Shown piece after piece: positions 33,807 to 42,650 of a stretch of DNA of 64,000 bases. The translations under genes and the position numbers were made by a program. The notes below the pieces were generated by a model. The model saw only the letters and a list, made by a program, of their open reading frames with translations. It did no database searches and had not been told where the DNA came from. How positions within the stretch are numbered: position 1 is the first letter of the stretch; every line of letters begins with the position of its first letter. The stretch comes from an uncultured Alistipes sp. (GTDB lineage Bacteria > Bacteroidota > Bacteroidia > Bacteroidales > UBA932). The DNA lies in the NCBI GenBank assembly GCA_900544175.1, contig UQUN01000002.1, forward strand, positions 127,639 to 191,638, written 5' to 3'.

Positions 33807-35054
33807 TTATTCTACTGTCACTTCCTCCATCAGTCTGCGGTAAAGGTGTGGATGCAGGCGGAGGTGGTTGAGACAGTATGATGAGTATTTAGAAAAAGCA
33901 TCCTTGTCCATGAAGCCTTGGCATACCGGTGACGGGGTTTCGATGGATTCGATGTAATATATGCACTGGATGCAGCTGCGCTTGCGGTAACAAGCGGAGC
34001 ACTGCCGCTGCATCTTGTCCAGCCAGCCGTTGAACCTGTCGGTGATGCCCTGAAGGTCCAGCTCTACTCCATCCTCCGAGACATGCCCCATGGCGAAGCA
34101 GTGGTCTATGCGCTCACACTGAAGGATCTTGCCGTTCACGGTGACGAACATCTTCTTGGAGAAAGGCGCACAGGTTCCGGTAGGGGTGTAGGATGCGGAG
34201 CGGGAGTCCAGGAACAGGTCATTGTAGCTGCGGAATACATTGCCGCTGTACTGGTGGAGGAACAGCAGGAGATCGTTGGTGGACGGCTCGTCCATGAACA
34301 TCTCCTCGGAGAGCCTCTCGTAGTTCTCGGACTGGTGCAGGCTTTCCAGCTTGTTGCGGTAGGTGCGCTCGAACTCTTCCCTTTTCTCGGGGCGGATGCC
34401 GGAGTTGTTAAGCTCAGATATATGTGGTCTCTTGCCGAACTCGCGCATTATGAACTCATGTGTGCGGCCCACGCTGTTCCGATTGTGAAGGACGGAGTTG
34501 AAGTTGACATTGCGCAGGAAATGGTCCGGATACTTCTCCTGTAGGACTTTTACATTGTGGAACACCCTGTCAAACGAGTTCCGTCCGGCATGGTCCACAC
34601 GGTAGCTCTGCCCCTCGCTGTCACCGTCTAGGCTAATGAGCAAATGGAAATCATGCTCCATGAGGTAGTCCATGTGCCGGTCTAGGAGCATGGCGTTGGT
34701 GGTCATGGAGTACGCGATACGCCTGTTCAAATCAAGATACCCAACATAGTCCACTACCTGCCTGATAAACGACATGTTCATCAAGGGCTCGCCTCCGTAG
34801 AAGCTGATATATGTCAGCGGTTCTTTAGAATCGGGACGGTGCGACCTCCACATGGCTGCCAGATAGTCCATGAGGGGACGGATCTGCTCAAAGGTCATAT
34901 ACTGGGCTTTGCGCTCATCGTATCCGGAGTAAAGTTCACCGTATCCGCAGTACCTGCACCGCAGGTTGCAGTCATCAGTGACCTCGAATGTCAGCTGGCG
35001 AAGATTGACAAGGTTGTGCTCTATCTCACGTCGTGTAATCCTTCTGTCGTTCAT
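33807..35054 (-). CDS. Radical SAM peptide maturase, GG-Bacteroidales type (system I)
   Basis: A 415-residue radical SAM/SPASM enzyme with cluster motif CNLRCRYC (Cys29, 33, 36), FYGGEPL, and a C-terminal SPASM region (CAPFSKK, QCERIDHC, CSACYRKRSCIQC, VCQGFMD). Likely substrates are P3 and P4, whose cores carry CVCAC just after the leader. It lies 53 bp after the outer-membrane gene and immediately before the pseudo-rSAM gene. Confidence 0.92.
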   Translation of the reverse strand: MNDRRITRREIEHNLVNLRQLTFEVTDDCNLRCRYCGYGELYSGYDERKAQYMTFEQIRPLMDYLAAMWRSHRPDSKEPLTYISFYGGEPLMNMSFIRQVVDYVGYLDLNRRIAYSMTTNAMLLDRHMDYLMEHDFHLLISLDGDSEGQSYRVDHAGRNSFDRVFHNVKVLQEKYPDHFLRNVNFNSVLHNRNSVGRTHEFIMREFGKRPHISELNNSGIRPEKREEFERTYRNKLESLHQSENYERLSEEMFMDEPSTNDLLLFLHQYSGNVFRSYNDLFLDSRSASYTPTGTCAPFSKKMFVTVNGKILQCERIDHCFAMGHVSEDGVELDLQGITDRFNGWLDKMQRQCSACYRKRSCIQCIYYIESIETPSPVCQGFMDKDAFSKYSSYCLNHLRLHPHLYRRLMEEVTVE

Positions 35055-35107
35055 GACTGTAATATTTTAACATTAATAATCGTTTTTTGTGTTTAATAGT
35101 ATTGTCG

Positions 35108-37726
35108 CTAAAAGCTGTATCTGACGGTGGCGATGAGGGCCGGAGGCCTGAGCGCGTATGAGTAAACGTAGTCCGTTATGTCGGAGGTGTATGCCGAGCT
35201 GTAGGACGCCGTGTTCAGCAGGTTCCTGCCCTTGAGCGCGTATGTCAGGTGCCTGGTCTTGACTGACAGTTCTGCACCGAGGAACACCATGTTGCGGTGC
35301 CGTGGCTGTAGGGAGCCGTTGTAGTAGTGCTCGCAGTCCACGGAGAGGGTGATTCCTCTGCCGAAGGAGAACAGCAGCTCTCCCTCCTGCTTGATGTTGT
35401 CTATGGGATCAGTGTACCCGAGCGACTCCACGGCGGTCTCGGACCTGCTGTAGGCGGCGGAATAGTCCAAGGTGAGCCACCTTGTGAACCTGGTGTTGAG
35501 CCCGAGGGAGGCGGTAAAGATATCGCTCCTGCTGTCAAGCCTGACGCCCTGGCGTATTATCCCGCTCCAGCTGCGTCTCCATCCTCCGCCAGCGCTTATC
35601 AGCGTGGATATGGGGAGGAAGTGCTTGGACACCTTGGCCTCCAGTCCCAGCCCGTGGGACAGGTTCGGAGCCGCCACTGACTCTATGCGTGTCAGGGCCC
35701 CGTCGTAGCTGTATGCGTATGTGAGGTTGCTTCCGGCCCTGTAGTATGACGCCTCCAGGTTGGCGAATATCAGGTTGAGCGCGCTGCTGTAGCTGAGCGA
35801 GGCCAAGTAGTTCTGGCTCCTGGTGTGGCGCAGCTCCCCGTCCTTTGTGGCGATGTTGCGGTAGTCCGTCATGATGAATCCCCCGTAGCTGTCGTACAGC
35901 CCGCCGTAGGCCTCAGTATATGATGCGGATGCCGAGTACTTGAGGTCCTGCGTAATCTCCCCGTTGAGTCTCAGGACGGGACTGGCGATGACACGCGTGA
36001 CGCCGTCTTTCCTGCCCCTTACGCGGTCCCTGGTCCTGAGCGTCATCAGGTCCGCGTTGACGTGGGCCGATATGAAGAGCCTGTCACCGGCCTTGTATGA
36101 CACTCCCGGCCCGAGTGTGAGGTCGTACCTCTGCCATCCGATGTCGTTGCGCATGGAGTCCGCCGCCTGCGTCCCCGTGGTGTACAGCTGCGACGCCATG
36201 TCCTCGATATGGGCGTTCAGCCCCATCCCTATGGAGAACGTCCATCCGCCTCTGGTCCATACCCCGGAGAGCGAGTTGCGGGTGATGAGCTGCGATGAGC
36301 TGAGCGTCTGCACCGCTTCATCCGCCTGTGTGGCGCCGAAGATGTCCGGGAAGAGCACCGGCGTGACGCGCAGTGATGTGGGCTGGTAGTTGTACGAGGT
36401 GTTGGAGAGCAGGTTGAGTGACATCCTGCCGGCCACCGGGATGATCATGTGCAGGCTGTTCGTGGCCGATAGCGACGGCAGCCTGAATGCCTGGCTGACC
36501 GGGGTGCCGTCGCTGATGACACTTCCCATGTCCCTGTTGAGCTCCCCGCTGAGCCGCAGGATGTCGTTGATGTAGCTTTTCCGCTTGTTGTTCTCTATGC
36601 CGATTGTCAGGTTTGCCCTGTCGCTTCTCCTGGATGCCGATGTGACCTCGTTGACCGTTATGGGCATCCCTCCGACGATATTGTGAACCGTCGTGGACAC
36701 TCCCTCGCTCTTCCTGATGTCGTGAGTGTAGTCCGCGTTCAGCGTGAGCTGTGCCGTCCCGCTCAGCCTGAAGAGGAAGTTGCTGGATGCGGCGTGTATG
36801 TTGTTGTCCATGAACAGATCCTCGTCCAGTGGCGGCTCAGTTGGGAGGCGCACCCCGATAATGGATGCCGCGCTTTCCGGCGAGCCGAACTCCATTGCCG
36901 CGTTGTACCCCATGTTGTTTGTCTTGTAAGTGTTGATGGACTGCATCCGCTTCCCGAAGTACATTGCCGATACCTCGCCCCTCCACATCCACGGGCTGTA
37001 TCCCGCTCCCGCCAGCAGTGAGCCTGTCCACGTCCCCCTTGCCCCTTCCTTGAGGGTGATGTTCATGGCTGCCTCGTCGGGACGTGACATCTCCTGCAGC
37101 GCCCTGATGTGCTGGTGGTTCTCGTAGATCTCTATGGACTGGATGTCGTCCGCGCTGATGTTCTTTGACGCCAGTGTGTACCCCTTGCCGAGCATGTCCA
37201 TCCCCTCGATGTAGAACCGTGAGATCTCCTTCCCCTGGTATGCGATCCTCCCGGACTCCTCGACCTCCACGCCCGGCAGCTTCCGTATGATGTCCTCCGC
37301 CACCAGGTCGTTGTCGTCACGGTACCGTGCCGCGAAGTAGGTGAGGGTGTCGCCGCCTCTTCTCACCGCAGGAGCGGTGGCAGTGATCACTGCCTCGTTC
37401 AACTCCAGCTTCTTCTCCCTGACCGTGAAGTCAAGCGTACGGGAGACATTGGCTGTGAGCGCGGTGCTTTTCTCGATGTTGACCGCGGTGACTGTGATTT
37501 CCAACGAGTCCGCCCCGAAGAGTCCCTCTATCACGTACCGCCCGTCCCCGTCCGTAGTGGTGTAGGTCAGGACTGCGCTCCGTGCGGGGTCCCGTACGAT
37601 TATGTTGGCGAACTCCACAGGCTCTCCCGTGCCGGCTAATAAGACCCTGCCGCTTATTCTTGACTGGGAAAATGCGGAGATGCCGGCGGCCAGTATTGTC
37701 AGCAGTGTTATGGCTATGCGTTTCAT
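35108..37726 (-). CDS. TonB-receptor-like outer-membrane beta-barrel (system I)
   Basis: An 872-residue outer-membrane protein; start at 37726 (MKRIAITLLTILAAG) chosen for its signal peptide. The long upstream extension of the frame antisense to the GLPGLI gene is rejected. CarboxypepD-like domain about 22-110 (SGRVLLAGTGEPVEFANI), plug-like region (LPGVEVEESGRIAYQGKEIS), then a ~600-residue beta-barrel ending TVRYSF. The link with GLPGLI proteins and GG-Bacteroidales precursors suggests peptide release, display or immunity at the surface; no TonB box was identified. Confidence 0.88.
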   Translation of the reverse strand: MKRIAITLLTILAAGISAFSQSRISGRVLLAGTGEPVEFANIIVRDPARSAVLTYTTTDGDGRYVIEGLFGADSLEITVTAVNIEKSTALTANVSRTLDFTVREKKLELNEAVITATAPAVRRGGDTLTYFAARYRDDNDLVAEDIIRKLPGVEVEESGRIAYQGKEISRFYIEGMDMLGKGYTLASKNISADDIQSIEIYENHQHIRALQEMSRPDEAAMNITLKEGARGTWTGSLLAGAGYSPWMWRGEVSAMYFGKRMQSINTYKTNNMGYNAAMEFGSPESAASIIGVRLPTEPPLDEDLFMDNNIHAASSNFLFRLSGTAQLTLNADYTHDIRKSEGVSTTVHNIVGGMPITVNEVTSASRRSDRANLTIGIENNKRKSYINDILRLSGELNRDMGSVISDGTPVSQAFRLPSLSATNSLHMIIPVAGRMSLNLLSNTSYNYQPTSLRVTPVLFPDIFGATQADEAVQTLSSSQLITRNSLSGVWTRGGWTFSIGMGLNAHIEDMASQLYTTGTQAADSMRNDIGWQRYDLTLGPGVSYKAGDRLFISAHVNADLMTLRTRDRVRGRKDGVTRVIASPVLRLNGEITQDLKYSASASYTEAYGGLYDSYGGFIMTDYRNIATKDGELRHTRSQNYLASLSYSSALNLIFANLEASYYRAGSNLTYAYSYDGALTRIESVAAPNLSHGLGLEAKVSKHFLPISTLISAGGGWRRSWSGIIRQGVRLDSRSDIFTASLGLNTRFTRWLTLDYSAAYSRSETAVESLGYTDPIDNIKQEGELLFSFGRGITLSVDCEHYYNGSLQPRHRNMVFLGAELSVKTRHLTYALKGRNLLNTASYSSAYTSDITDYVYSYALRPPALIATVRYSF

Positions 37727-37742
37727 ATCCGTGTCGGTTTTA

Positions 37743-38720
37743 TCATTCCAGTTCCAGGCGGGGGTACCATGTCCTGCCCGAGCTGATCGAGCGTGTGTCC
37801 ACCTTCTCGTCGTTGAAGTACAGGGTCTGGGAGCTCCCGGACATATAGAATGGGAGCTTCCAACTGGCCTCCAGCATCTTGTTGGTGTTCTTCCTTGAGC
37901 TTTTGCGTATCTGGTGTCTGTCCGCTCCGTTCCCCGGACTGACATCCCCGCTGTGCCGGTAGATGGGGCACCCCTCCGGCCTTATGAGGCTGACCGCCTC
38001 CCATACGAAGGTGCCGCTGCTGTCTTCCGCCTTGAGAATCAGGCCCGGCAGCCCTCCGAGCTTCCACGGGCCGTAGTTGTAGGGGATGTCGTATGTGAAC
38101 CACACCTGCCACTCCCGTCCCCGGAACGTGCCCGTAGCCTTCTGACAGTTGTAGCCTAAGATGACCTCCTGCTCCTGAGACAGCTGCCATTCTATCGGCG
38201 TCACCTCCTCGGTGTACTGGTAGTCTGTCTTTATAAAGCGTTCCGACACCAAGCGGGTGTTCTCTCCTGGGTATGTGAACACGTCGTAGTAGACGGGGTG
38301 CTCGTTCTTCTTGAAGTCCGGCCTGACGCCCACCTCATTGCCCGTCCTGAGGAAGTCGAGGTGATTCTCGTACATTATGCTGTCACGGAACTCTCCGTAC
38401 CTGCTGTAGAATCGATTGAGCCTGTCCCCTATCTCGAGAGTCTGCATGTCTATTATCGTCGCCTCCAGCGAGTCCGGCTCCGTTATGGTGTATCTGTAGG
38501 TGATGCTCAGCCGCGATGTGTCTATGGCCACACGGGTGCTGTAGTTCCTCGGGACTGGAGTGGGGATGAAGTCAATCTTTATATTTTTGAATTCACTGGC
38601 ATCAATATCCCCGTCTGTCATAATTGCAATACTGCCGCTTCCGGTCTGCGAATGGACATTGACCGGCAGGATGAGGATGAGGGCGGCAATGCAGGCTATT
38701 GCGGATAAAGTCTGTCTCAT
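37743..38720 (-). CDS. GLPGLI family protein 1 (system I)
   Basis: A 325-residue exported protein; start at 38720 (MRQTLSAIACIAAL) gives a signal peptide ending VHSQT. It holds the family motif GPWKLGGLPGLILKAED and the preceding block GYNCQKATGTFRGREWQVWF. Function of the family is unknown; in this operon there is one copy per precursor (P3 with this gene, P4 with the gene at 39241), almost identical in sequence over the middle of the protein, so it probably works on or with the peptide in the periplasm. Confidence 0.9.
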   Translation of the reverse strand: MRQTLSAIACIAALILILPVNVHSQTGSGSIAIMTDGDIDASEFKNIKIDFIPTPVPRNYSTRVAIDTSRLSITYRYTITEPDSLEATIIDMQTLEIGDRLNRFYSRYGEFRDSIMYENHLDFLRTGNEVGVRPDFKKNEHPVYYDVFTYPGENTRLVSERFIKTDYQYTEEVTPIEWQLSQEQEVILGYNCQKATGTFRGREWQVWFTYDIPYNYGPWKLGGLPGLILKAEDSSGTFVWEAVSLIRPEGCPIYRHSGDVSPGNGADRHQIRKSSRKNTNKMLEASWKLPFYMSGSSQTLYFNDEKVDTRSISSGRTWYPRLELE

Positions 38721-38735
38721 ATGATAAAAATCAAA

Positions 38736-38786
38736 GGCATTTGTCTGTATGAATATTTGTTGCGAAATCCCACACAGACAAATGCC
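38736..38786 (-). terminator. Hairpin between P3 and GLPGLI 1
   Basis: GGCATTTGTCTGT (38736-38748) and ACAGACAAATGCC (38774-38786) pair perfectly over 13 bp with a 25-nt loop. No long T run. Probably a partial terminator or mRNA-processing site that favours precursor mRNA; the hairpin after P4 has a related stem. Confidence 0.65.
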
Positions 38787-38796
38787 ATAAACCTCA

Positions 38797-39036
38797 TTAA
38801 TCGTATTTATCGTGATAATGATCATACGCTTCTTTGGCTCCTTCTACATCGCTGTACCCTCCTCTTGGCCCCAGATTATAATTTGCCATTTTATTATCCT
38901 GAGTAGAAGATCCTCCAGGTGTGCCTTCGAATTGGCATGCGCAGACGCAAACTCGTGCATCTCCTCCGTTAATGAGGTTCATCTCTTTCTTGCTGAGACT
39001 ACTGCTCTCAAGATTATTGAGTTTTAAAGTGTTCAT
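38797..39036 (-). CDS. GG-Bacteroidales RiPP precursor P3
   Basis: A 79-residue precursor. The leader MNTLKLNNLESSSLSKKEMN ends LINGG (cleavage after residue 25), the hallmark of the GG-Bacteroidales natural-product precursor family. The core begins DARVCVCACQFEGTPGGSS, has DN-x-x-ANY and a Gly-rich turn, and ends in a charged His/Tyr/Asp tail (YDHYHDKYD). Paralogue of P4: leaders differ at one residue, core starts share CVCAC-x-x-EG-x-x-GGSS, tails diverge. No exporter is in this operon, so the C39 exporter at 25427 is the likely partner. Confidence 0.9.
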   Translation of the reverse strand: MNTLKLNNLESSSLSKKEMNLINGGDARVCVCACQFEGTPGGSSTQDNKMANYNLGPRGGYSDVEGAKEAYDHYHDKYD

Positions 39037-39063
39037 ATCCTTACTTTTTACTTATGTGATTAA

Positions 39064-39171
39064 TTATTTGCCCCTCCCTTTTTTGTTATCGACAGTTGGA
39101 GTCGGACTGCCGTCCCGCACGGGCCGCTCCGGCCTGTCTGTGCGGGATCCTGATGTGTCAGGCGGTGTCAT
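39064..39171 (-). CDS. Leader element copy A, mini-ORF (35 aa)
   Basis: MTPPDTSGSRTDRPERPVRD then GSPTPTVDN, with AAGGAGGT upstream of ATG. 27 bp before P3. The mRNA pairs TCCCGCAC with GTGCGGGA, enclosing GGCCG-GAG-CGGCC; a second stem pairs CGGCAG with CTGTCG (one G-U). Homologous to copies B, C and D. Confidence 0.6.
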   Translation of the reverse strand: MTPPDTSGSRTDRPERPVRDGSPTPTVDNKKGRGK

Positions 39172-39240
39172 GTTCACCTCCTTTTCCTTTTGTACCAGAT
39201 GGTTGCCAATGTGTCTTCATTTACGTGTCGGTTCTATTAT

Positions 39241-40212
39241 TTATTCCAGTTCCAGGCGGGGGTACCATGTCCTGCCCGAGCTGAGCGAGCGTGTGTCCAC
39301 CTTCTCATCGTTGACGTACAGTTCTTGGGATTGCCCGGACAGATATAGTGGTAGCATCCAGCTGGTCTCAAGTAGTTTGGCCATATTCATCCTTGAGCTT
39401 TTGCGTATTTTGTGCTTGTCTGTTCCGTTCCCCGGGCTGATATCCTCGCTGTGCCGGTAAATGGGGCATCCCTCCGGTCTGACGAGGCTGACCGCCTCCC
39501 ATACGAAGGTGCCGTTGCTGTCCTCCGCCTTGAGAATCAGGCCCGGCAGTCCACCGAGCTTCCACGGGCCGTAGTTGTAGGGGATGTCGTATGTGAACCA
39601 CACCTGCCACTCCCGTCCCCGGAACGTGCCCGTAGCCTTCTGACAGTTGTAGCCTAAGATGACCTCCTGCTCCTGAGACAGCTGCCATTCTATCGGCGTC
39701 ACCTCCTCGGTGTACTGGTAGTCTGTCTTTATAAAGCGTTCCGACACCAAGCGGGTGTTCTCTCCTGGGTATGTGAACACGTCGTAGTAGACGGGGTGCT
39801 CGTTCTTCTTGAAGTCCGGCCTGACGCCCACCTCATTGCCCGTCCTGAGGAAGTCGAGGTGATTCTCGTACATTATGCTGTCACGGAACTCTCCGTACCT
39901 GCTGTAGAATCGATTGAGCCTGTCCCCTATCTCGAGAGTCTGCATGTCTATTATCGTCGCCTCCAGCGAGTCCGGCTCCGTTATGGTGTATCTGTAGGTG
40001 ACGCTCAGCCGCGATGTGTCAATTGCCACACGGGTACCGTAGTTTCTCGCGACTGGAGAAGGAATGAGGTTGAAGGTGTGATTTTTAAATTGACTGGCGT
40101 CAAAGTCTCCAATTATCATCATGCTGCCGCTTCCGGTCTGGGCGTGAATTTCACTTGGAAATAAAAACAGTGAAAAAAATAAAACGCCTAAATTTATGTA
40201 CAGATGTCTCAT
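39241..40212 (-). CDS. GLPGLI family protein 2 (system I)
   Basis: A 323-residue exported protein (MRHLYINLGVLFFS, signal ending IHAQT; in-frame ATGs at 40221 and 40242 are alternatives). Nearly identical to GLPGLI 1 over about 200 residues (RVAIDTSRLS-x-TYRYTI to GGLPGLILKAED) and different at the signal peptide and C-terminal parts. With P4 and mini-ORF B it forms the upstream member of a tandem duplication of about 1.45 kb. Confidence 0.9.
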   Translation of the reverse strand: MRHLYINLGVLFFSLFLFPSEIHAQTGSGSMMIIGDFDASQFKNHTFNLIPSPVARNYGTRVAIDTSRLSVTYRYTITEPDSLEATIIDMQTLEIGDRLNRFYSRYGEFRDSIMYENHLDFLRTGNEVGVRPDFKKNEHPVYYDVFTYPGENTRLVSERFIKTDYQYTEEVTPIEWQLSQEQEVILGYNCQKATGTFRGREWQVWFTYDIPYNYGPWKLGGLPGLILKAEDSNGTFVWEAVSLVRPEGCPIYRHSEDISPGNGTDKHKIRKSSRMNMAKLLETSWMLPLYLSGQSQELYVNDEKVDTRSLSSGRTWYPRLELE

Positions 40213-40235
40213 TTTAAACATATTGAATTTAAAAA

Positions 40236-40274
40236 CGGACATTTGTCCACGTTTTTGTATGAGACAAATGTCCG
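40236..40274 (-). terminator. Hairpin between P4 and GLPGLI 2
   Basis: CGGACATTTGTC (40236-40247) pairs perfectly with GACAAATGTCCG (40263-40274). It is the counterpart of the hairpin at 38736, with a shared CATTTGTC core. Confidence 0.65.
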
Positions 40275-40283
40275 TAAAGGCAA

Positions 40284-40538
40284 CTAACAGTAAACAATAC
40301 CATTAAGACCAATACCCGTCACTATTTCATGTACGGTTTGGCTTAAATCATCATCGCTGTGTCCACCTCCGGAGCCTATTCCGTAATTTGCCCTTCCGTT
40401 GTCAACTCTGGAGGATCCGCCTTCTTGTCCTTCATAATTACAAGCGCAGACGCATACTCTATTACCGCCGTTAATGAGGTTCATTTCTTTCTTGCTGAGA
40501 CTACTGCTCTCAAGAGCATTGAGTTTTAAAGTGTTCAT
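40284..40538 (-). CDS. GG-Bacteroidales RiPP precursor P4
   Basis: An 84-residue precursor, paralogue of P3. The leader MNTLKLNALESSSLSKKEMN ends LINGG. The core starts NRVCVCACNYEGQEGGSS, with DNGRANY and a Gly-rich GSGGGHSDDD, and ends in a hydrophobic tail GIGLNGIVYC with an extra Cys missing in P3. First structural gene of the system I operon, starting 5 bp after the mini-ORF B stop. A two-peptide product with P3 is possible. Confidence 0.9.
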   Translation of the reverse strand: MNTLKLNALESSSLSKKEMNLINGGNRVCVCACNYEGQEGGSSRVDNGRANYGIGSGGGHSDDDLSQTVHEIVTGIGLNGIVYC

Positions 40539-40542
40539 ATCC

Positions 40543-40671
40543 TTACTTTTTACATATGTGATTAATTATTTGTCCCTCCTTTTTGATATCGGCAGATGGA
40601 GTCGGACTGCCGTCCCACACGGGCCGCTCCGGCCTGTCTGTGCGGGAGCCTGATGTGTCAGGTGGTGCCAT
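40543..40671 (-). CDS. Leader element copy B, mini-ORF (42 aa)
   Basis: MAPPDTSGSRTDRPERPVWD then GSPTPSADIKKEGQ, with AAAAGGAGGTGAGC before ATG. It ends 5 bp before the P4 ATG, so translation could be coupled. The mRNA pairs TCCCGCAC with GTGTGGGA (one G-U) and CGGCAG with CTGCCG. Confidence 0.6.
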   Translation of the reverse strand: MAPPDTSGSRTDRPERPVWDGSPTPSADIKKEGQIINHICKK

Positions 40672-40807
40672 GCTCACCTCCTTTTCCTTTTATGACAGAT
40701 GCGTCATTAACAATCTGCACAGCGGCATACATCATCGTATAAAATATTATGCAGCCTGCAGGCCGAGTTGTCAGAGGAGGCACTGTCGGATTAATAGCTT
40801 GAGAGTG

Positions 40808-40845
40808 AAAAAAAGAATTCCGCACCACGCAATTATACGTGATGC
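40808..40845 (-). terminator. Attenuator-like terminator before system I
   Basis: On minus GCATCACG pairs with CGTGGTGC (one G-U, loop 8), then GGAATTC and seven T. It stands about 135 bp before mini-ORF B with no gene upstream on this strand, so it would stop transcripts in the leader unless overcome. Confidence 0.6.
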
Positions 40846-41166
40846 CTGCTTCGGACTCCCCTGATGGGATTAATACAATAGTAAATATTTGTTCGCATTG
40901 TATTGCGTTTTTATTTTTTGTAAAAATATATATAAATTTTAATACCGCAAAATATTTTATAATAAACCTATATATTCCACACGGAAGAATATCGATTAAT
41001 TGTTTAAAATTTTGATAATATTATGCATAATATCTTGTTCTGTTGTTGGGATATCTATGATTAACAGCATATTAGTTTATTAAAATAATATTATTGATGA
41101 TTATTGAGTGGTTGAGCAATTTGATTTTGGACTTATGTGCAATAATATAAATAGGCGCAGGGGGAT
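40846..41166 (-). promoter_or_regulatory. AT-rich control region of system I
   Basis: About 320 bp with no gene, very AT-rich like the region before P1. It must hold the minus-strand promoter of the operon; the best -7 candidate (ATATTTTG near 40948-40955 on minus) is one base short of consensus. No other structure I can support. Confidence 0.35.
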
Positions 41167-41955
41167 CTACAGAAGTATCGGATTGCTCCTCATTGTCTCA
41201 AGATTGAGGTAAAGACCGTGGTGGTCTATCATTCCGTGCCGGAACATCTTCCACAGGATGTTGCAGCCGAGCTGCGCCAATGTGGAGTTTATGAACAGGT
41301 CCTGCTTTTCCAGGGCCTCCGCAAGAGAGCAGCTCGGACCGGAATCACTCTCTTTCACTCCCGTATATTTCACCAGACGGGTGATGACCTTCAAGGACGC
41401 CACGGTCTCGTAGAGTCTGGATGCCGGCTGTCTGATCCTTTTGGGCACTGTCCCCATGACTACCTGTCCGGATGTCTGTGTGTTCCCGAAGTCCATCCAA
41501 TACAGGGGCGACTCATGGCTTCTGTACTCCGAGACCGGCACTGCTTTCAGAACACTCCACAGGTCAAGCCGTGACCGGACGTTGTCAGTGCAGGTAATCG
41601 TGATGTTGGCCAGATTGTCCCGCCTGGCGTCTTTCAGTATTGCCGGATAAATCTCCGGAGACGCCTTCCAGTCATTGCCGAAGAAATTGTTGACGCGCGT
41701 GACGAGGCACTGCGCCTTGTTCAGTCCCACATCCGAAGGACTGAAGAGCTGGCGTCCGATGTTGGCTTCAGTCACGATATCCGGATCATAGAGCGTGACG
41801 AAAAGTCCGGGATGCCCGAGGGCGCGGAGTGTTACGTCAAGCCGTGCCAGGCAGGTCAGCACCTGTGAGCCGGTCCCTCCCGCTCCGATGAGGCTCACTG
41901 TCACCGGATGCTGCGGGTTCATGAGATAGGCGTCGATGTAATGTACCCTTTTCAT
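41167..41955 (-). CDS. PRTRC system ThiF-family protein
   Basis: A 262-residue E1/ThiF-like Rossmann protein: VSLIGAGGTGSQVLTCLARL is the nucleotide-binding motif, followed by DPDIVTEANIGRQLF, typical of the fold. The PRTRC (ParB-related, ThiF-related) cassette is a conserved set of unknown function on plasmids and ICEs. Overlaps the PRTRC B gene by 4 bp. Confidence 0.9.
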   Translation of the reverse strand: MKRVHYIDAYLMNPQHPVTVSLIGAGGTGSQVLTCLARLDVTLRALGHPGLFVTLYDPDIVTEANIGRQLFSPSDVGLNKAQCLVTRVNNFFGNDWKASPEIYPAILKDARRDNLANITITCTDNVRSRLDLWSVLKAVPVSEYRSHESPLYWMDFGNTQTSGQVVMGTVPKRIRQPASRLYETVASLKVITRLVKYTGVKESDSGPSCSLAEALEKQDLFINSTLAQLGCNILWKMFRHGMIDHHGLYLNLETMRSNPILL

Positions 41956-42650
41956 TTCAGAATGTCTTTAAGTTTGAGATTTCTTAATGGTATCAGCTCT
42001 CCGGGGTCGAAAGGTCTGTCCTTTGCCGCTTTGGTCACAAGCACGAGATTTGATTTTGTCGGGTTCCCGTGGCTTCCCAGATGAGAGAACTCCGTCAGCC
42101 ACAACTTCTTCTCCCAGTATTCGAGCAGGTTCGCATAAGTCATGTCCCGTGGCTTTTCTATCCTGGCCGAGCCGATGCAGACGCTTGAGCCTGTCACATT
42201 GAACAAAGGTGCCGCATAGAGGACCGTATCCATACCGGGGCGCTTATCCTGGTATGCGTAAATGTCCAGCTGCGTTTCCCCGGCCTCATAGATAATGCCT
42301 GGCATGTTGTACTCCGCATTCTCGATTCCGAGGCCGCTGACGAAGTACATCATCCGTTTTTGCGGGGGATTGAACCAGATGTATTTTTCGCTGCCCTTCC
42401 GTGAGTCGGCATACAGCAGGTTGGACGGCAGTCTGCCGTATGGCGTGCCGCTGTGGCTTTCCGAGTAGCCGCGCACCAGCCCGTTCATGAACCCCACTGT
42501 CACGGGATGTCCTTCTCCCATCCTCCCTTTTCCGTCAATGGCCCGCTGCTCCAGAAAATACTTTCCATCATGCGCATAAGTGTACGCTATCAGCACTGCA
42601 CGGGGGCGGAGGGTGGTGTGTATCGTGTTGGTAAGCTCGTTGTTATCCAT
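41952..42650 (-). CDS. PRTRC system protein B
   Basis: A 232-residue protein matching PRTRC B by position and features (AVLIAYTYAHDGKYFLEQRA, WFNPPQKRMMYF). No catalytic motif known. Coupled with neighbours by short overlaps on both sides. Confidence 0.8.
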   Translation of the reverse strand: MDNNELTNTIHTTLRPRAVLIAYTYAHDGKYFLEQRAIDGKGRMGEGHPVTVGFMNGLVRGYSESHSGTPYGRLPSNLLYADSRKGSEKYIWFNPPQKRMMYFVSGLGIENAEYNMPGIIYEAGETQLDIYAYQDKRPGMDTVLYAAPLFNVTGSSVCIGSARIEKPRDMTYANLLEYWEKKLWLTEFSHLGSHGNPTKSNLVLVTKAAKDRPFDPGELIPLRNLKLKDILK

